DNA of 64,000 bases from Bacteroidaceae bacterium (GTDB lineage: Bacteria; Bacteroidota; Bacteroidia; Bacteroidales; Bacteroidaceae), in assembly GCA_024699495.1 (NCBI GenBank), contig JAILPK010000037.1, positions 62,001-126,000 on the forward strand, written 5' to 3'. Below are positions 55,621 to 64,000 of this stretch, piece by piece. The notes beneath the pieces are model-generated. The model had not been told where the DNA came from. It ran no database searches and saw only the letters and a program-made list of their open reading frames with translations. Each line of letters begins with the position of its first letter. The stretch's first letter is position 1. The translations under genes were made by a program, and so were the position numbers.

Positions 55621-57445
55621 CGGAGTGAGGCGCATAGCGGATGGCCAGCATAGTGAGGTCATCACTCTGCTCTGCATCGCCGACAAACCGGGAGACTGCG
55701 TCAGACATGAAATTAACTAGCTCTTCTGATTTGTATATCACAGAGTCCGGCTCGCTCTTTGTTTCGGTTTTGCTATCTATAAGAACAGCCTGCCGGGCCA
55801 TCTCAGCCATACGTTGCTGACCAAACTGAGCATGTGTGCTGTCCTCAGCCTCGGTGAGGCCGTCAGTATAGAGAAATATGGTGGTCAGAGGGTATATTAC
55901 GGCCTCTTGCCCGATATAATCCCACCCCGCCATGAGACCCACGGGGATATTATGCTCCACCGGGAGATGCCCTATGCCTCTACCGACTAAAAGAGGAGGC
56001 TCATGGCCTGCATTGCAGTAGTGCATGAGTCCGCTCTGCAAATCCAAGACCCCCACGAACAAGGTAACAAACATCTCAGACTTGTTCATATCGGTCATCG
56101 ATTCGTTGATATTGCGGACTATGTCGGCCGGCTGATCATGATTGGATGCCACAGAGCGGAAAAGACTGCGAGTCACTGCCATCACGAGTGAGGCAGGAAC
56201 GCCCTTTCCAGCGACGTCGCCTATGCAGAAAAAGAACTGATTGTCACGGATGAAAAAGTCATAAAGGTCACCGCCGACTTCCTTCGCAGGGGTGATTGAA
56301 GCAAATACATCAATGTCCTTTCTTTGCGGGAATGGCGGGAACGTTTTCGGCAACATGCTATCCTGAATATCACGGGCTATCCGGAGTTCGCTTCCAATAC
56401 GTTCCTTTACAGCGTTAGCCTCTTGGAGTGAGCGGACACTGCGCGCCACCCGATATATGATATAACAGAGCAGAGCCAGGCCGATGAGCATCAGAAGCAT
56501 GAGGTTAAAACCTACCTGACGCAATCCCCTGTATATCTCATCATCGCTGCATACAACGGCCATCGACCATCCGTTGGTGCCCTCCACAGGAGCGTAGAAA
56601 ACGTAATGCTTTTTGCCCGCATTGTCCCTAATGGAGTTGTAACCTCTGTTGCCGCCTAACATCTGCCGATTTATCTGTCTCACTGTTGTGTCGTGGACGC
56701 TGGCAGTAATTTCATTAATATTACCCTGCATGATGAGAGTATCGACAGGGCAAGCCATGACCTGACCCAAACGGGAAAGCAGGAAATTAAAACTCGAAGG
56801 GTAAATGTGGTTGGCATTGATTACATCGGCAAGCCACTCTAAGGAGACGTCAGCCCCGATAAGAGCTACGGTCTGACCAGAGGCGTCGTGAATTGGGAAC
56901 AGGTAAGAGCTGAGCATCATTTTGGCTCCGCTATCGTCATAGTACGGTTCACTCCAATAGCCGTTCCCTGCCTTCAGACCATTCAGGTAAAACTCCGCAT
57001 TGAGATAGTCGTGGTCAGCGCTTCCAATCTGTTTGTATTCCATTGTGCCGTCAGGGTGCTTTGCCACATAAGGCTCGAACCATCGTCCATACTGAGGATA
57101 ATAGTCAGCAGTAAATATCAAGGCCGCCCCGACGATAGACTGATTCTGCTTCACCAAATGCTGCAGCACTGAGCAAATGGAATCTGGCTCTGACAGAGTT
57201 TTCTCGAATAGCCACGTAGAATTCTGCACCGCGGTCTGCACATTCACCATCACCTTTTGAATCTCAAGATTCTTGACCTGCAGTTCTGACTCAGCGCGAT
57301 GTCTCACCGCTTCCTTTATGCCTTCTCGGGCATACCAATACTGCACAGCTGAAATCACCTCAATCAACACCGCAACGGTAATAATAATAGCGAGTGTCGA
57401 TTTCGAGCGCAAAGACTCCGGTCGGAGTTTTTTGATAATGTTCAT
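55613..57445 (-). CDS. Membrane sensor SpoIIE-type PP2C phosphatase
   Basis: A 610-residue protein, third gene of the partner-switching module. TM1 (residues 18-36), a dCache-like periplasmic sensor (about 75-300), TM2 (312-333), a signalling helix, then a PP2C/SpoIIE phosphatase domain (375-605) with metal aspartates in GGDLYD (D394), GDVAGKG (D410), LYTDGLTEA (D528) and SDDLTML (D595/D596). It would dephosphorylate the STAS domain of its neighbour in response to an outside signal. Start ATG overlaps the STAS-kinase stop by 4 bp; its stop overlaps the lyase stop (8 bp). Confidence 0.93.
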   Translation of the reverse strand: MNIIKKLRPESLRSKSTLAIIITVAVLIEVISAVQYWYAREGIKEAVRHRAESELQVKNLEIQKVMVNVQTAVQNSTWLFEKTLSEPDSICSVLQHLVKQNQSIVGAALIFTADYYPQYGRWFEPYVAKHPDGTMEYKQIGSADHDYLNAEFYLNGLKAGNGYWSEPYYDDSGAKMMLSSYLFPIHDASGQTVALIGADVSLEWLADVINANHIYPSSFNFLLSRLGQVMACPVDTLIMQGNINEITASVHDTTVRQINRQMLGGNRGYNSIRDNAGKKHYVFYAPVEGTNGWSMAVVCSDDEIYRGLRQVGFNLMLLMLIGLALLCYIIYRVARSVRSLQEANAVKERIGSELRIARDIQDSMLPKTFPPFPQRKDIDVFASITPAKEVGGDLYDFFIRDNQFFFCIGDVAGKGVPASLVMAVTRSLFRSVASNHDQPADIVRNINESMTDMNKSEMFVTLFVGVLDLQSGLMHYCNAGHEPPLLVGRGIGHLPVEHNIPVGLMAGWDYIGQEAVIYPLTTIFLYTDGLTEAEDSTHAQFGQQRMAEMARQAVLIDSKTETKSEPDSVIYKSEELVNFMSDAVSRFVGDAEQSDDLTMLAIRYAPHSVT

Positions 57446-58692
57446 AACTTCCAGGTTTGAAATGTTTGACAGACATATTTAATATGGTCAAAACGGCTGG
57501 CAACACGCTCTCTGAAACGTTCCTGGCACTCACGAATCAATTCTTCCGGGAAGGAGTCAGATAGAGAGAGCCAATTGAAGTTTCGCACACATGCTGCCAC
57601 CTCTATCTGGGCTTTTCGCTGTGCTATCATATCGGCAGGCAAGTCTTGCAGATAGTGGCCAATGGCAATATTCCACATCTTGTTTCCCAGCTCGCGCGGC
57701 ATCCCGATAATCGCATCATAGTCTCCAATCAAGCTGACCATCGCAGAATGGATGTGCCCGAGATCCAGCATGGGATGACCATAGCCCATCTCTCCCATAT
57801 CTATAAGCATTAGTTCATTGTCCTGCACCAAGATATTCTTAGTCTGCAGATCCATGTGCAACATACGGTTAGCATCCGGAATGAAATCCAAAATATATAG
57901 CAACATATCCACACTTTCCTGAGGGAAGTAGCGACGAATGTACTCAACCTGCTGCCGCTCATTGTCAATGGCTGACGGCACACCGCTCCCTGCCGGCACT
58001 TCAATGTCGTGAATCTGACGCATCAGTTCGGCATATTTCACAGCATATTCTTCAATACGTTCGGGGTGTTTCTTCACGACACTGCTCAACGTATCAGCTT
58101 GAAGCAATTCATAAACCAAGCCTAAGCGCTCCCGCCCGCTCTCTTCGGACACAGTCACTTTTACGATATCAAAAGATATGGCGGTAGGCATTCCCAAAAC
58201 GAAAGCTTCTTTGGACATCGTGATTTCGTGCCGCACTTCGTCTAAGGTAGTACCCTCGCGGAAGACTTTTATTATGGTGTCTCCATCTAGCCTGAACACG
58301 GTGCCTACGCCTCCGGCGCCAACCACCTGACAACCATCCACGCTCAACTGCCTCAAGGAACGTTCTACAGTCAGAATTTTAGTAAAGCCAGTGGTTTCAA
58401 GGACGTCATAAACCTGCGGCTGCACTTCTACCACACGGAAATCCTTGTAGCGTTTCGAAAGCGAGAGCAAGATTCGAAGGCCCGAACTCGAGATATATTC
58501 CAACTCAGAGGCGTCAAGAGTAATTCGCCGGAAAGACGGTTCCGACGAAGTGCCCGCATCTGGGACGGCGATTTTGTTCAGACCGTTTGTAATCGTCATG
58601 CTGACCTCTGACGAGGTAGCTGTATCCAAGCGTCCTGTTACTGTTATGATTATTTCGTCGCCTTGTTGTTTGATCGTCGCAGCCATAATCAT
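57442..58692 (-). CDS. STAS domain fused to an APH-like kinase
   Basis: A 416-residue fusion. Residues 1-112 form an anti-sigma-antagonist STAS domain with the phosphorylatable serine run in EYISSSGLRIL (Ser68-70). Residues 120-415 form a protein-kinase-fold domain of the aminoglycoside-phosphotransferase/TIGR02172 type: G-loop GAGGVG (125-130), IIKVF (Lys142), catalytic HMDLQTKN (His279, Asp281, Asn286) and LIDMGE (Asp298). All key residues are intact. It could phosphorylate its own STAS domain or a partner, beside the RsbW-like kinase. 4-bp overlaps on both sides. Confidence 0.9.
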   Translation of the reverse strand: MIMAATIKQQGDEIIITVTGRLDTATSSEVSMTITNGLNKIAVPDAGTSSEPSFRRITLDASELEYISSSGLRILLSLSKRYKDFRVVEVQPQVYDVLETTGFTKILTVERSLRQLSVDGCQVVGAGGVGTVFRLDGDTIIKVFREGTTLDEVRHEITMSKEAFVLGMPTAISFDIVKVTVSEESGRERLGLVYELLQADTLSSVVKKHPERIEEYAVKYAELMRQIHDIEVPAGSGVPSAIDNERQQVEYIRRYFPQESVDMLLYILDFIPDANRMLHMDLQTKNILVQDNELMLIDMGEMGYGHPMLDLGHIHSAMVSLIGDYDAIIGMPRELGNKMWNIAIGHYLQDLPADMIAQRKAQIEVAACVRNFNWLSLSDSFPEELIRECQERFRERVASRFDHIKYVCQTFQTWKL

Positions 58693-59129
58693 TGGGATTT
58701 TATAGTTTTTATCAATGTTAGTATATTCTCATTGTCACGCCGCTCATAGCGGATTTCATCCATATAATGACGCATTAGGAAGATGCCCAACCCGCCTATC
58801 TTACGTTTTTCGGCACTCTCGCTGATATCTGGAACATCTTTCGCTGTAGGATCAAACGGCCGGCCTTGGTCACGGACTTCAAAGATGAGTCTTTCCCCGC
58901 ATTTTAAGACTTTAAGAACCACTTTTCCCTTTACACCATCTGGATAAGCATAGCTGATGGCATTTGCTACTGCCTCTTCAACAGCCACATTCACTGCTGT
59001 AGCATCTGCAATGTCAAGATACAAGTCCGTGCAGATTTCATTTACGAATACGCCCAAACGGCTCACTTCTTGAACCTCGTTGTCCAGAACGATATCCTTT
59101 ATTTGCATGTCAGAATCGGCAAATGACAT
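58689..59129 (-). CDS. RsbW-like anti-sigma histidine-kinase-type ATPase
   Basis: A 146-residue HATPase_c_2 protein, first gene of the module. N box VAVEEAVANAISYAYP (Glu and Asn), G1 box VRDQGRPFDP, G2 box KIGGLGIFLMRHYMDEI. RsbW/SpoIIAB relatives hold a sigma factor or other partner and phosphorylate STAS proteins. The ATG at 59129 was chosen because an earlier one (59159) lies inside the -7 element. No sigma gene is nearby, so its target is unknown. Confidence 0.92.
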   Translation of the reverse strand: MSFADSDMQIKDIVLDNEVQEVSRLGVFVNEICTDLYLDIADATAVNVAVEEAVANAISYAYPDGVKGKVVLKVLKCGERLIFEVRDQGRPFDPTAKDVPDISESAEKRKIGGLGIFLMRHYMDEIRYERRDNENILTLIKTIKSQ

Positions 59130-59155
59130 TTTCTCTTGTTTTTTGAATCGGCGTG

Positions 59156-59164
59156 GCAAATATA
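59156..59164 (-). promoter_or_regulatory. Promoter -7 element for the partner-switching operon
   Basis: TATATTTGC on the minus strand, 27 bp before the ATG at 59129. Confidence 0.75.
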
Positions 59165-59292
59165 CGAATTATTCATAAAACCAAAGAATTTCAAATATAA
59201 AATCCCATTTTCGTCTCTTTAGGGGAAGGAGATTAAGGGTTAATTTAAGAGTTGGCTGCGTTAAGCAGAGGCTGGAGGCTGTGGGGGGAGGC

Positions 59293-59332
59293 CTCGTCTA
59301 CTTGTCAACTAGTATCAACTCAAATACTCAAA
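59293..59332 (+). repeat. Diverged CTCGTCAACT repeat copy
   Basis: CTCGTCTACTTGTCAACT and CAACTCAAATACTCAAAT match the text at 50628-50665. Preceded by a G-rich stretch (GTGGGGGGAGGCCTC). Confidence 0.5.
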
Positions 59333-59421
59333 TTAGCTGCGTCGAATTGATGAAAATCAAGGAATAGGGATATATTTCTCATTAATTCAAGATATATGCA
59401 AGCAAATTGAGTCATTTGCTT

Positions 59422-59430
59422 TACCTTTGC
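59422..59430 (+). promoter_or_regulatory. Promoter -7 element for the candidate small RNA
   Basis: TACCTTTGC; the transcript would start near 59437. Confidence 0.7.
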
Positions 59431-59436
59431 ACCATC

Positions 59437-59571
59437 AAAGAAAGGAAATGGTGTAATTTTGAGTATAACAACATTACATTCCTTCTTTCTTAGAGATTAA
59501 TGTTAGTTAGTTTATAAGGTAAATGATTTGCGAAGCAATTGTCCGTGAGGATAGTTGCTTTTTTCTTTTTT
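59437..59571 (+). ncRNA. Candidate small RNA before the V-ATPase operon
   Basis: About 135 nt between a clear promoter and a clear terminator, with no reading frame. A long 5' hairpin pairs 59438-59446 with 59483-59491 (9 bp) and, inside it, GGTGTAAT (59450-59457) with ATTACATT (59473-59480). The terminator hairpin follows. It could act in trans or as a transcribed leader before atpE, which has its own promoter at 59626. No known family is recognised. Confidence 0.55.
59533..59571 (+). terminator. Strong intrinsic terminator
   Basis: A 12-bp stem (59533-59544 with 59549-59560, two G-U pairs) capped by GTGA and followed by TTTTCTTTTTT. Confidence 0.9.
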
Positions 59572-59625
59572 CCCCATTTTTAGCCCTTTTTCAGTCTTTT
59601 ATTTTGCCATACAGCAAATTATCAC

Positions 59626-59634
59626 TAATTTTGC
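59626..59634 (+). promoter_or_regulatory. Promoter -7 element for the V-ATPase operon
   Basis: TAATTTTGC, 65 bp before the atpE ATG. Confidence 0.75.
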
Positions 59635-59699
59635 AACCCGAAAAGGACTCGTAGTTATTTTACATTACCAAACCGAGCATAAATCAAATCCCTAAATAT

Positions 59700-60287
59700 A
59701 TGGAAAGAATTCAAGAATTGACCGAGAAAATCCGGCTCGAAGGTGTTGAAAAAGGCAAGGCCGAAGCTGCTGAGATCATAAAAAAAGCCAACGCTGAAGC
59801 CGCACAGATTATCTCCGCCGCCAAGGAGCAGGCTGATGCCATCATGCAGCAAGCCAAGAAGACTAACAGCGAGCTGGAGACAAATACCAAAAGCGAACTG
59901 AAGCTGTATCTTGCTCAAGCAATCAACGCACTGAAAAGCGAGGTGACGAACGTGGTTGGTGACCGCATCGTGGCCAATGCCGTGTCTGAAATGACAGCAA
60001 GCAAAGATTTCCTTGGACAGTTTGCAGTGGCTTTGGCTAAGCAATGGACTCAGACTGAGGATATTGTCATAAGTACTTCTGACGCCGACACCCTAAAGGC
60101 TTATTTCGCCAAACAGGCCAAAGAATTGTTGGATAAGGGCGTAACCATTGAGAAGATAAATGGCCAACAGGTTATGTTCTCCGTAAAGCCAGCCGACGGT
60201 TCCTACCGCGTTGATTTCGGCAAGGAAGAGTTTGAGCGATTCTTCAAGAGTTTCCTGCGCCCCCAGCTCATAGATATGCTCTTTTGA
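59700..60287 (+). CDS. atpE: V-type ATP synthase subunit E
   Basis: A 195-residue peripheral-stalk subunit. The N-terminal half is a helix rich in Lys, Glu and Ala (ELTEKIRLEGVEKGKAEAAE) that forms the stalk coiled coil; the C-terminal half is globular (ETNTKSEL to RPQLIDMLF). First gene of the V-ATPase operon. Confidence 0.92.
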   Translation: MERIQELTEKIRLEGVEKGKAEAAEIIKKANAEAAQIISAAKEQADAIMQQAKKTNSELETNTKSELKLYLAQAINALKSEVTNVVGDRIVANAVSEMTASKDFLGQFAVALAKQWTQTEDIVISTSDADTLKAYFAKQAKELLDKGVTIEKINGQQVMFSVKPADGSYRVDFGKEEFERFFKSFLRPQLIDMLF

Positions 60288-60308
60288 TCCCAAATAATAA
60301 ATTAATTA

Positions 60309-61148
60309 ATGTATTATACAATACTGACTGGACAGCCCCCTTTGAGGCCCGACAAGGTTGAGCAACGCGCTTCACTTGCCGAGATGAAGGACATGGTCAT
60401 AGAGGCAACGAGCGGGAAGGACGCACGCGACGTGCAGACATTCTTCCTCCGATTTGACTGTATGAATCTGGTACGCTTGTTGCGAAACGGCAAGACGGAG
60501 GAAATCAATCCCCTCGGATTGCTATCGCGCGAGCAGCTTGACGAGCTGATGCTCGGGCAGGAAGGCACCGGGTGGGGATTAGAGACTCAACCGGAATTCT
60601 TACGCGCCTTCACAGCCAGATACCGCAAGAAAGCAAACCAAATCGGTTGGTTCTCTGCAGACGATATTTTACTGCAATACTATGATTATGCAATAAGCCA
60701 TTCCGATGGGATTCTGTCAGAATGGTATGAGCTGAATTTAAACCTGCAAAGCCTTATGACGGCTTTCATCGCCCGCAAGAACAACTGGCGCGTGGCTGAC
60801 TATGTCAAGGGCCAAGGCGAGGTATGCGACGCCATACGCAACAGCAGCGCAGCAGACTTCGGACTGGCAGCTCAGCTCCCATACATCGATGAGATTATCA
60901 AGATTGCAGACGAGCCCGACCCCGTAAGCAAGGAAAAGCAAACGGACGCCTTCAAGTGGAAATGGCTAGACGAACATTCATTCATGGAACCGTTTGACAT
61001 CGTAGCACTGATTTTCTATCTTGCACGCACCGAGATGCTTGACCGATGGGATTTGCTAGATGTGGAACAAGGCAAAGCGCGCTTCACAGCGATAATCAAC
61101 AACCTGAGAGGAGAAGCCCGCGTCCCTGCAGAATTCATAAGAAAATAA
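60309..61148 (+). CDS. DUF2764-family V-ATPase-associated protein
   Basis: A 279-residue soluble protein found between V-ATPase E and A genes in Bacteroidales. It opens YYTILTGQPPLRPDK, then DVQTFFLRFDCMNLVRLL, and has WKWLDEHSFMEPFDIV near the end. Its position suggests a subunit or assembly role, perhaps like subunit C; the function is unproven. Gap 21 bp upstream, 15 bp downstream. Confidence 0.88.
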   Translation: MYYTILTGQPPLRPDKVEQRASLAEMKDMVIEATSGKDARDVQTFFLRFDCMNLVRLLRNGKTEEINPLGLLSREQLDELMLGQEGTGWGLETQPEFLRAFTARYRKKANQIGWFSADDILLQYYDYAISHSDGILSEWYELNLNLQSLMTAFIARKNNWRVADYVKGQGEVCDAIRNSSAADFGLAAQLPYIDEIIKIADEPDPVSKEKQTDAFKWKWLDEHSFMEPFDIVALIFYLARTEMLDRWDLLDVEQGKARFTAIINNLRGEARVPAEFIRK

Positions 61149-61163
61149 AACAACAATATAACA

Positions 61164-62912
61164 ATGACAAAAGGAACAGTTCAAGGTGTGGTTTCGAATA
61201 TGGTCACACTGCGTGTTGACGGACCTGTGCAGCAGGGCGAAATCTGCTATATCGCAACAGGCGGCACCAAACTTATGGCGGAAGTCATCAAAGTTTTGGG
61301 ACAAGACGTTTATGTGCAGGTCTTCGAGAGCACACGCGGTCTGAAGGTCGGCGCTGAAGCCGAGTTCACAGGCCACATGCTTGAGGTGCAGCTCGCACCA
61401 GGTATGCTCAGCAAGAATTTCGACGGTCTGCAGAACGACCTCGACAAAATGGAAGGCGTTTTTCTCCGCCGCGGACAATATACAGACCCGCTCGATCGCG
61501 AGCGTCTCTGGGACTTCAAGCCAATCGCCAAAGTAGGTGACGAAGTGGAGTCCAGCGACTGGCTCGGACAGGTAGAGGAAAACTCACAACCGCTGAAGAT
61601 TATGGTTCCATTCCAGATGGAAGGTACAGCAAAGATCAAGAGCATCAAGCCGGAAGGCCAATACAAAGTGGATGACGTCATCGCCACACTGCAGAAAACC
61701 GACGGCACCGAAGTAAATGTTACTATGGTGCAGCACTGGCCAGTGAAGTTTGCCATGACAAACTATCGCGAGAAACCGCGTCCGTTTAAGCTGCTTGAGA
61801 CCGGCGTACGCACTATAGACACCTTCAACCCGATAGTAGAGGGAGGCACAGGCTTCATCCCCGGCCCCTTCGGAACCGGCAAGACGGTATTGCAGCACGC
61901 CATATCCAAGCAGGCAGAGGCTGACATCGTAATCATCGCAGCCTGCGGTGAACGCGCAAACGAGGTCGTGGAAATATTCACCGAGTTCCCGGAATTAGTT
62001 GACCCACATACTGGCCGCAAACTGATGGAGCGCACAATCATAATCGCCAACACCTCAAACATGCCGGTGGCCGCACGCGAAGCATCTGTCTATACAGCAA
62101 TGACGATGGCTGAATATTATCGTGCAATGGGACTACGCGTACTACTAATGGCAGACTCCACAAGCCGATGGGCACAGGCGCTCCGCGAGATGTCAAACCG
62201 CATGGAAGAACTGCCCGGACCTGACGCCTTCCCTATGGACCTATCCGCGCTCATATCAAACTTCTACGGCCGTGCAGGATACGTATATCTGAAAAACGGA
62301 GAAGTTGGTTCCATCACATTCATCGGAACTGTGTCACCAGCTGGAGGTAACCTTAAAGAGCCTGTCACAGAGAGCACAAAGAAGGTGGCCCGATGCTTCT
62401 ACGCCCTGGAGCAGGAGCGTGCTGACAAGAAACGCTACCCCGCAGTGAACCCCATAGACTCATACTCGAAATACCTCGAATATCCCGAATTCGCAGAGTA
62501 TATCAAAGGGCATATCAACGAGACATGGATCCCCAAAGTGCTTGAATTGAAAACCCGCATGCAGCGAGGTAAGGAAATTGCAGAGCAGATAAATATCCTC
62601 GGCGACGACGGCGTGCCTGTAGATTACCACGTCACTTTCTGGAAATCTGAAATCATCGACTACGTCATACTGCAGCAGGACGCTTTCGACGAGGTGGATG
62701 CCGTAACATCACTGGAACGTCAGGAGGAGATATTGAATCTCGTGACTGAAATATGCGAACATGACTTTGAGTTCGACACTTTCCTCGAAGCCACTGACTT
62801 TTTCCGTAAGCTCATCAACCTCTGCAAGCAATGGAACTACTCGCAATACAAGAGCGAGCAGTATGAAGACTTCCGCAAGCAAATACGGGAATGTCTAGAG
62901 TCGAAAGTTTGA
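61164..62912 (+). CDS. atpA: V-type ATP synthase subunit A
   Basis: The catalytic nucleotide-binding subunit, 582 residues. Walker A GPFGTGKTVLQHA, Walker B region VLLMADSTSRWAQALRE and ELPGPDAFPMDLSALISNF; the V-type-specific insert lies before the P-loop. In Bacteroidales the enzyme may run as Na+ or H+ pump or synthase. Good start at ATG 61164. Confidence 0.97.
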   Translation: MTKGTVQGVVSNMVTLRVDGPVQQGEICYIATGGTKLMAEVIKVLGQDVYVQVFESTRGLKVGAEAEFTGHMLEVQLAPGMLSKNFDGLQNDLDKMEGVFLRRGQYTDPLDRERLWDFKPIAKVGDEVESSDWLGQVEENSQPLKIMVPFQMEGTAKIKSIKPEGQYKVDDVIATLQKTDGTEVNVTMVQHWPVKFAMTNYREKPRPFKLLETGVRTIDTFNPIVEGGTGFIPGPFGTGKTVLQHAISKQAEADIVIIAACGERANEVVEIFTEFPELVDPHTGRKLMERTIIIANTSNMPVAAREASVYTAMTMAEYYRAMGLRVLLMADSTSRWAQALREMSNRMEELPGPDAFPMDLSALISNFYGRAGYVYLKNGEVGSITFIGTVSPAGGNLKEPVTESTKKVARCFYALEQERADKKRYPAVNPIDSYSKYLEYPEFAEYIKGHINETWIPKVLELKTRMQRGKEIAEQINILGDDGVPVDYHVTFWKSEIIDYVILQQDAFDEVDAVTSLERQEEILNLVTEICEHDFEFDTFLEATDFFRKLINLCKQWNYSQYKSEQYEDFRKQIRECLESKV

Positions 62913-62975
62913 AGTTTAATGTAGATACTATCTCATTGCTTTAACAAAACACTCATTAAACATTAAACCTTAAAC

Positions 62976-62990
62976 TGCGGCTAAGCCGCA
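62976..62990 (+). repeat. Small hairpin between atpA and atpB
   Basis: TGCGGC (62976-62981) pairs with GCCGCA (62985-62990). GTTTAATG and CATTAAAC lie upstream as a second inverted pair. The 86-bp gap is longer than others in the operon and could tune the subunit ratio. Confidence 0.4.
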
Positions 62991-62998
62991 ACAGATTT

Positions 62999-64000
62999 AT
63001 GGCACAAGCATTTCAAAAGATATACACTAAAATAAGCCAGATCACAAAGGCTACATGCTCGCTGAAAGCTACGGGTGTGGGTGCTGAGGAGCTGGCCACC
63101 ATCAACGGCAAACTGGCTCAGGTCGTTAAGATACAAGGCGACCTCGTTACACTGCAAGTGTTTGAGGGAACAGGAGGTATACCAACCAACGCCGAAGTAG
63201 TATTCATGGGCAAGTCTCCTTCACTCAAAGTCAGCGAACAACTGGCAGGGCGCTTCTTCAATGCCTACGGAATGCCTATAGACGGCGGACCGGAGATTGA
63301 AGGGAAAGAAGTGGAAATAGGCGGCCCGAGCGTGAACCCCGTACGACGCAAACAACCCAGCGAACTCATCGCTACTGGTATAGCTGGCATCGACCTCAAC
63401 AACACCCTCGTATCAGGCCAGAAGATTCCATTCTTCGCCGACCCCGACCAACCCTTCAACGAAGTGATGGCCATGGTGGCCTTGCGTGCAAAGGTAGATA
63501 AGATTATACTCGGCGGCATGGGCATGACCAACGATGATTACTACTTCTTCAAGAACACATTCTCAAACGCCGGGGCATTAGACCGCATCATCTCGTTCAT
63601 GAACACTACCGAAGACCCCGCAGTCGAACGTCTGCTCATACCTGACATGGCACTCACCGCAGCTGAATATTTTGCTGTAGAAAAACACGAGACTGTGTTG
63701 GTGCTGCTTACTGATATGACATCTTACGCCGACTCGCTCTCCATCGTAAGCAACCGCATGGACCAGATTCCATCCAAAGACTCCATGCCTGGTTCGCTCT
63801 ACTCCGATCTGGCTAAGATATACGAGAAGGCTGTGCAGTTCCCGGAAGAGGCTGGCGGCGGTTCAATCACCATCATTGCCGTAACCACGCTCTCCGGTGG
63901 TGATATCACTCACGCTGTGCCTGACAACACTGGCTACATCACTGAGGGACAGCTCTATCTGCGCCGCAATTCCGATGTGGGCAAGGTCATCATCGACCCG
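62999..64000 (+). CDS. atpB: V-type ATP synthase subunit B (cut by window end)
   Basis: The first 334 codons of the non-catalytic B subunit, which normally has about 440. It begins AQAFQKIYTKISQITKATCS, continues with the VRRKQPSELIATGIAGIDL and SGQKIPFFADPDQPFNEV motifs, and reaches RMDQIPSKDSMPGSLYSDL. Reading frame remains open at the edge. The rest of the operon (D, I, K) is expected beyond. Confidence 0.95.
   Translation, partial: MAQAFQKIYTKISQITKATCSLKATGVGAEELATINGKLAQVVKIQGDLVTLQVFEGTGGIPTNAEVVFMGKSPSLKVSEQLAGRFFNAYGMPIDGGPEIEGKEVEIGGPSVNPVRRKQPSELIATGIAGIDLNNTLVSGQKIPFFADPDQPFNEVMAMVALRAKVDKIILGGMGMTNDDYYFFKNTFSNAGALDRIISFMNTTEDPAVERLLIPDMALTAAEYFAVEKHETVLVLLTDMTSYADSLSIVSNRMDQIPSKDSMPGSLYSDLAKIYEKAVQFPEEAGGGSITIIAVTTLSGGDITHAVPDNTGYITEGQLYLRRNSDVGKVIIDP

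Noticed and set aside
1-64000. CRISPR arrays, phage, insertion sequences or a replication origin
   Set aside because: No regular spacer-repeat array, transposase, integrase, phage structural gene or dnaA-box cluster was seen; repeats found are short and irregular.
59700-64000. V-ATPase operon as a novel system
   Set aside because: The E-DUF2764-A-B order is familiar in Bacteroidales; only the upstream RNA-like unit is unusual.

Overview
The window looks like a chromosomal segment of a Bacteroidales bacterium, probably Prevotellaceae or a close relative; the family is an inference. Evidence: nearly every transcription unit starts with a Bacteroidetes-type -7 element (TAnnTTTGC), several with a TTTG element about 18-20 bp upstream. 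The gene content also fits: V-type ATPase with a DUF2764 gene, a membrane pyrophosphatase, ATP-type pckA, an AgcS symporter, a hybrid two-component system remnant, lipoproteins, and a secreted lyase ending in a 'KGVYV' tail.

Layout. 1-4.7 kb: non-coding sequence with small repeats, then metG, a PAP2-family membrane protein and an NAD-dependent epimerase on the minus strand. 4.9-7.8 kb: rnr and an NlpC/P60 peptidase whose signal peptide starts upstream of any ATG. 8-10.2 kb: minus-strand Fur-family regulator, P-loop nucleoside kinase and a sirtuin without zinc cysteines, almost without gaps. 10.3-12.7 kb: three consecutive FKBP isomerases. 12.8-18.3 kb: Lrp/AsnC regulator, a C26-M19 fusion hydrolase, a glutaminyl-cyclase-like M28 lipoprotein, sufE, rbfA and a LolE-like permease. 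18.5-26.1 kb: five exported proteins of unknown role (PEGA protein, repeat lipoprotein, two LPP20-like proteins, transglutaminase-like protein). 26.1-34 kb: a hairpin repeat locus, CoA-transferase, mutS, PfkB kinase, pckA. 34-42 kb: CotH kinase, a gap with degraded or small coding sequences, and an RND efflux operon. 42-47 kb: hppA, tRNA-Leu(TAA), a decayed two-component regulator, purE, rlpA, and tRNA-Leu(CAA), tRNA-Gln(TTG) and tRNA-Arg(CCT). 47-55.6 kb: AgcS symporter, M18 aminopeptidase, GH109-like oxidoreductase, LolA-like protein, and a large alginate-lyase-family protein. 55.6-59.2 kb: a minus-strand three-gene partner-switching module (RsbW-like ATPase, STAS-kinase fusion, sensor SpoIIE phosphatase). 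59.4-64 kb: a candidate small RNA with its own promoter and terminator, then V-ATPase genes E, DUF2764, A and B (B cut by the window edge).

How genes work together. The RND genes form a complete tripartite pump. The V-ATPase and pyrophosphatase are ion pumps or ion-driven machines. The RsbW/STAS-kinase/SpoIIE genes overlap by 4 bp each and form a closed phosphorylation circuit with no sigma factor gene beside it. The 18.5-26.1 kb block is best read as one envelope-assembly or surface module of unknown function. These last two are the strongest candidates for undescribed biology. Most other genes are ordinary housekeeping functions.
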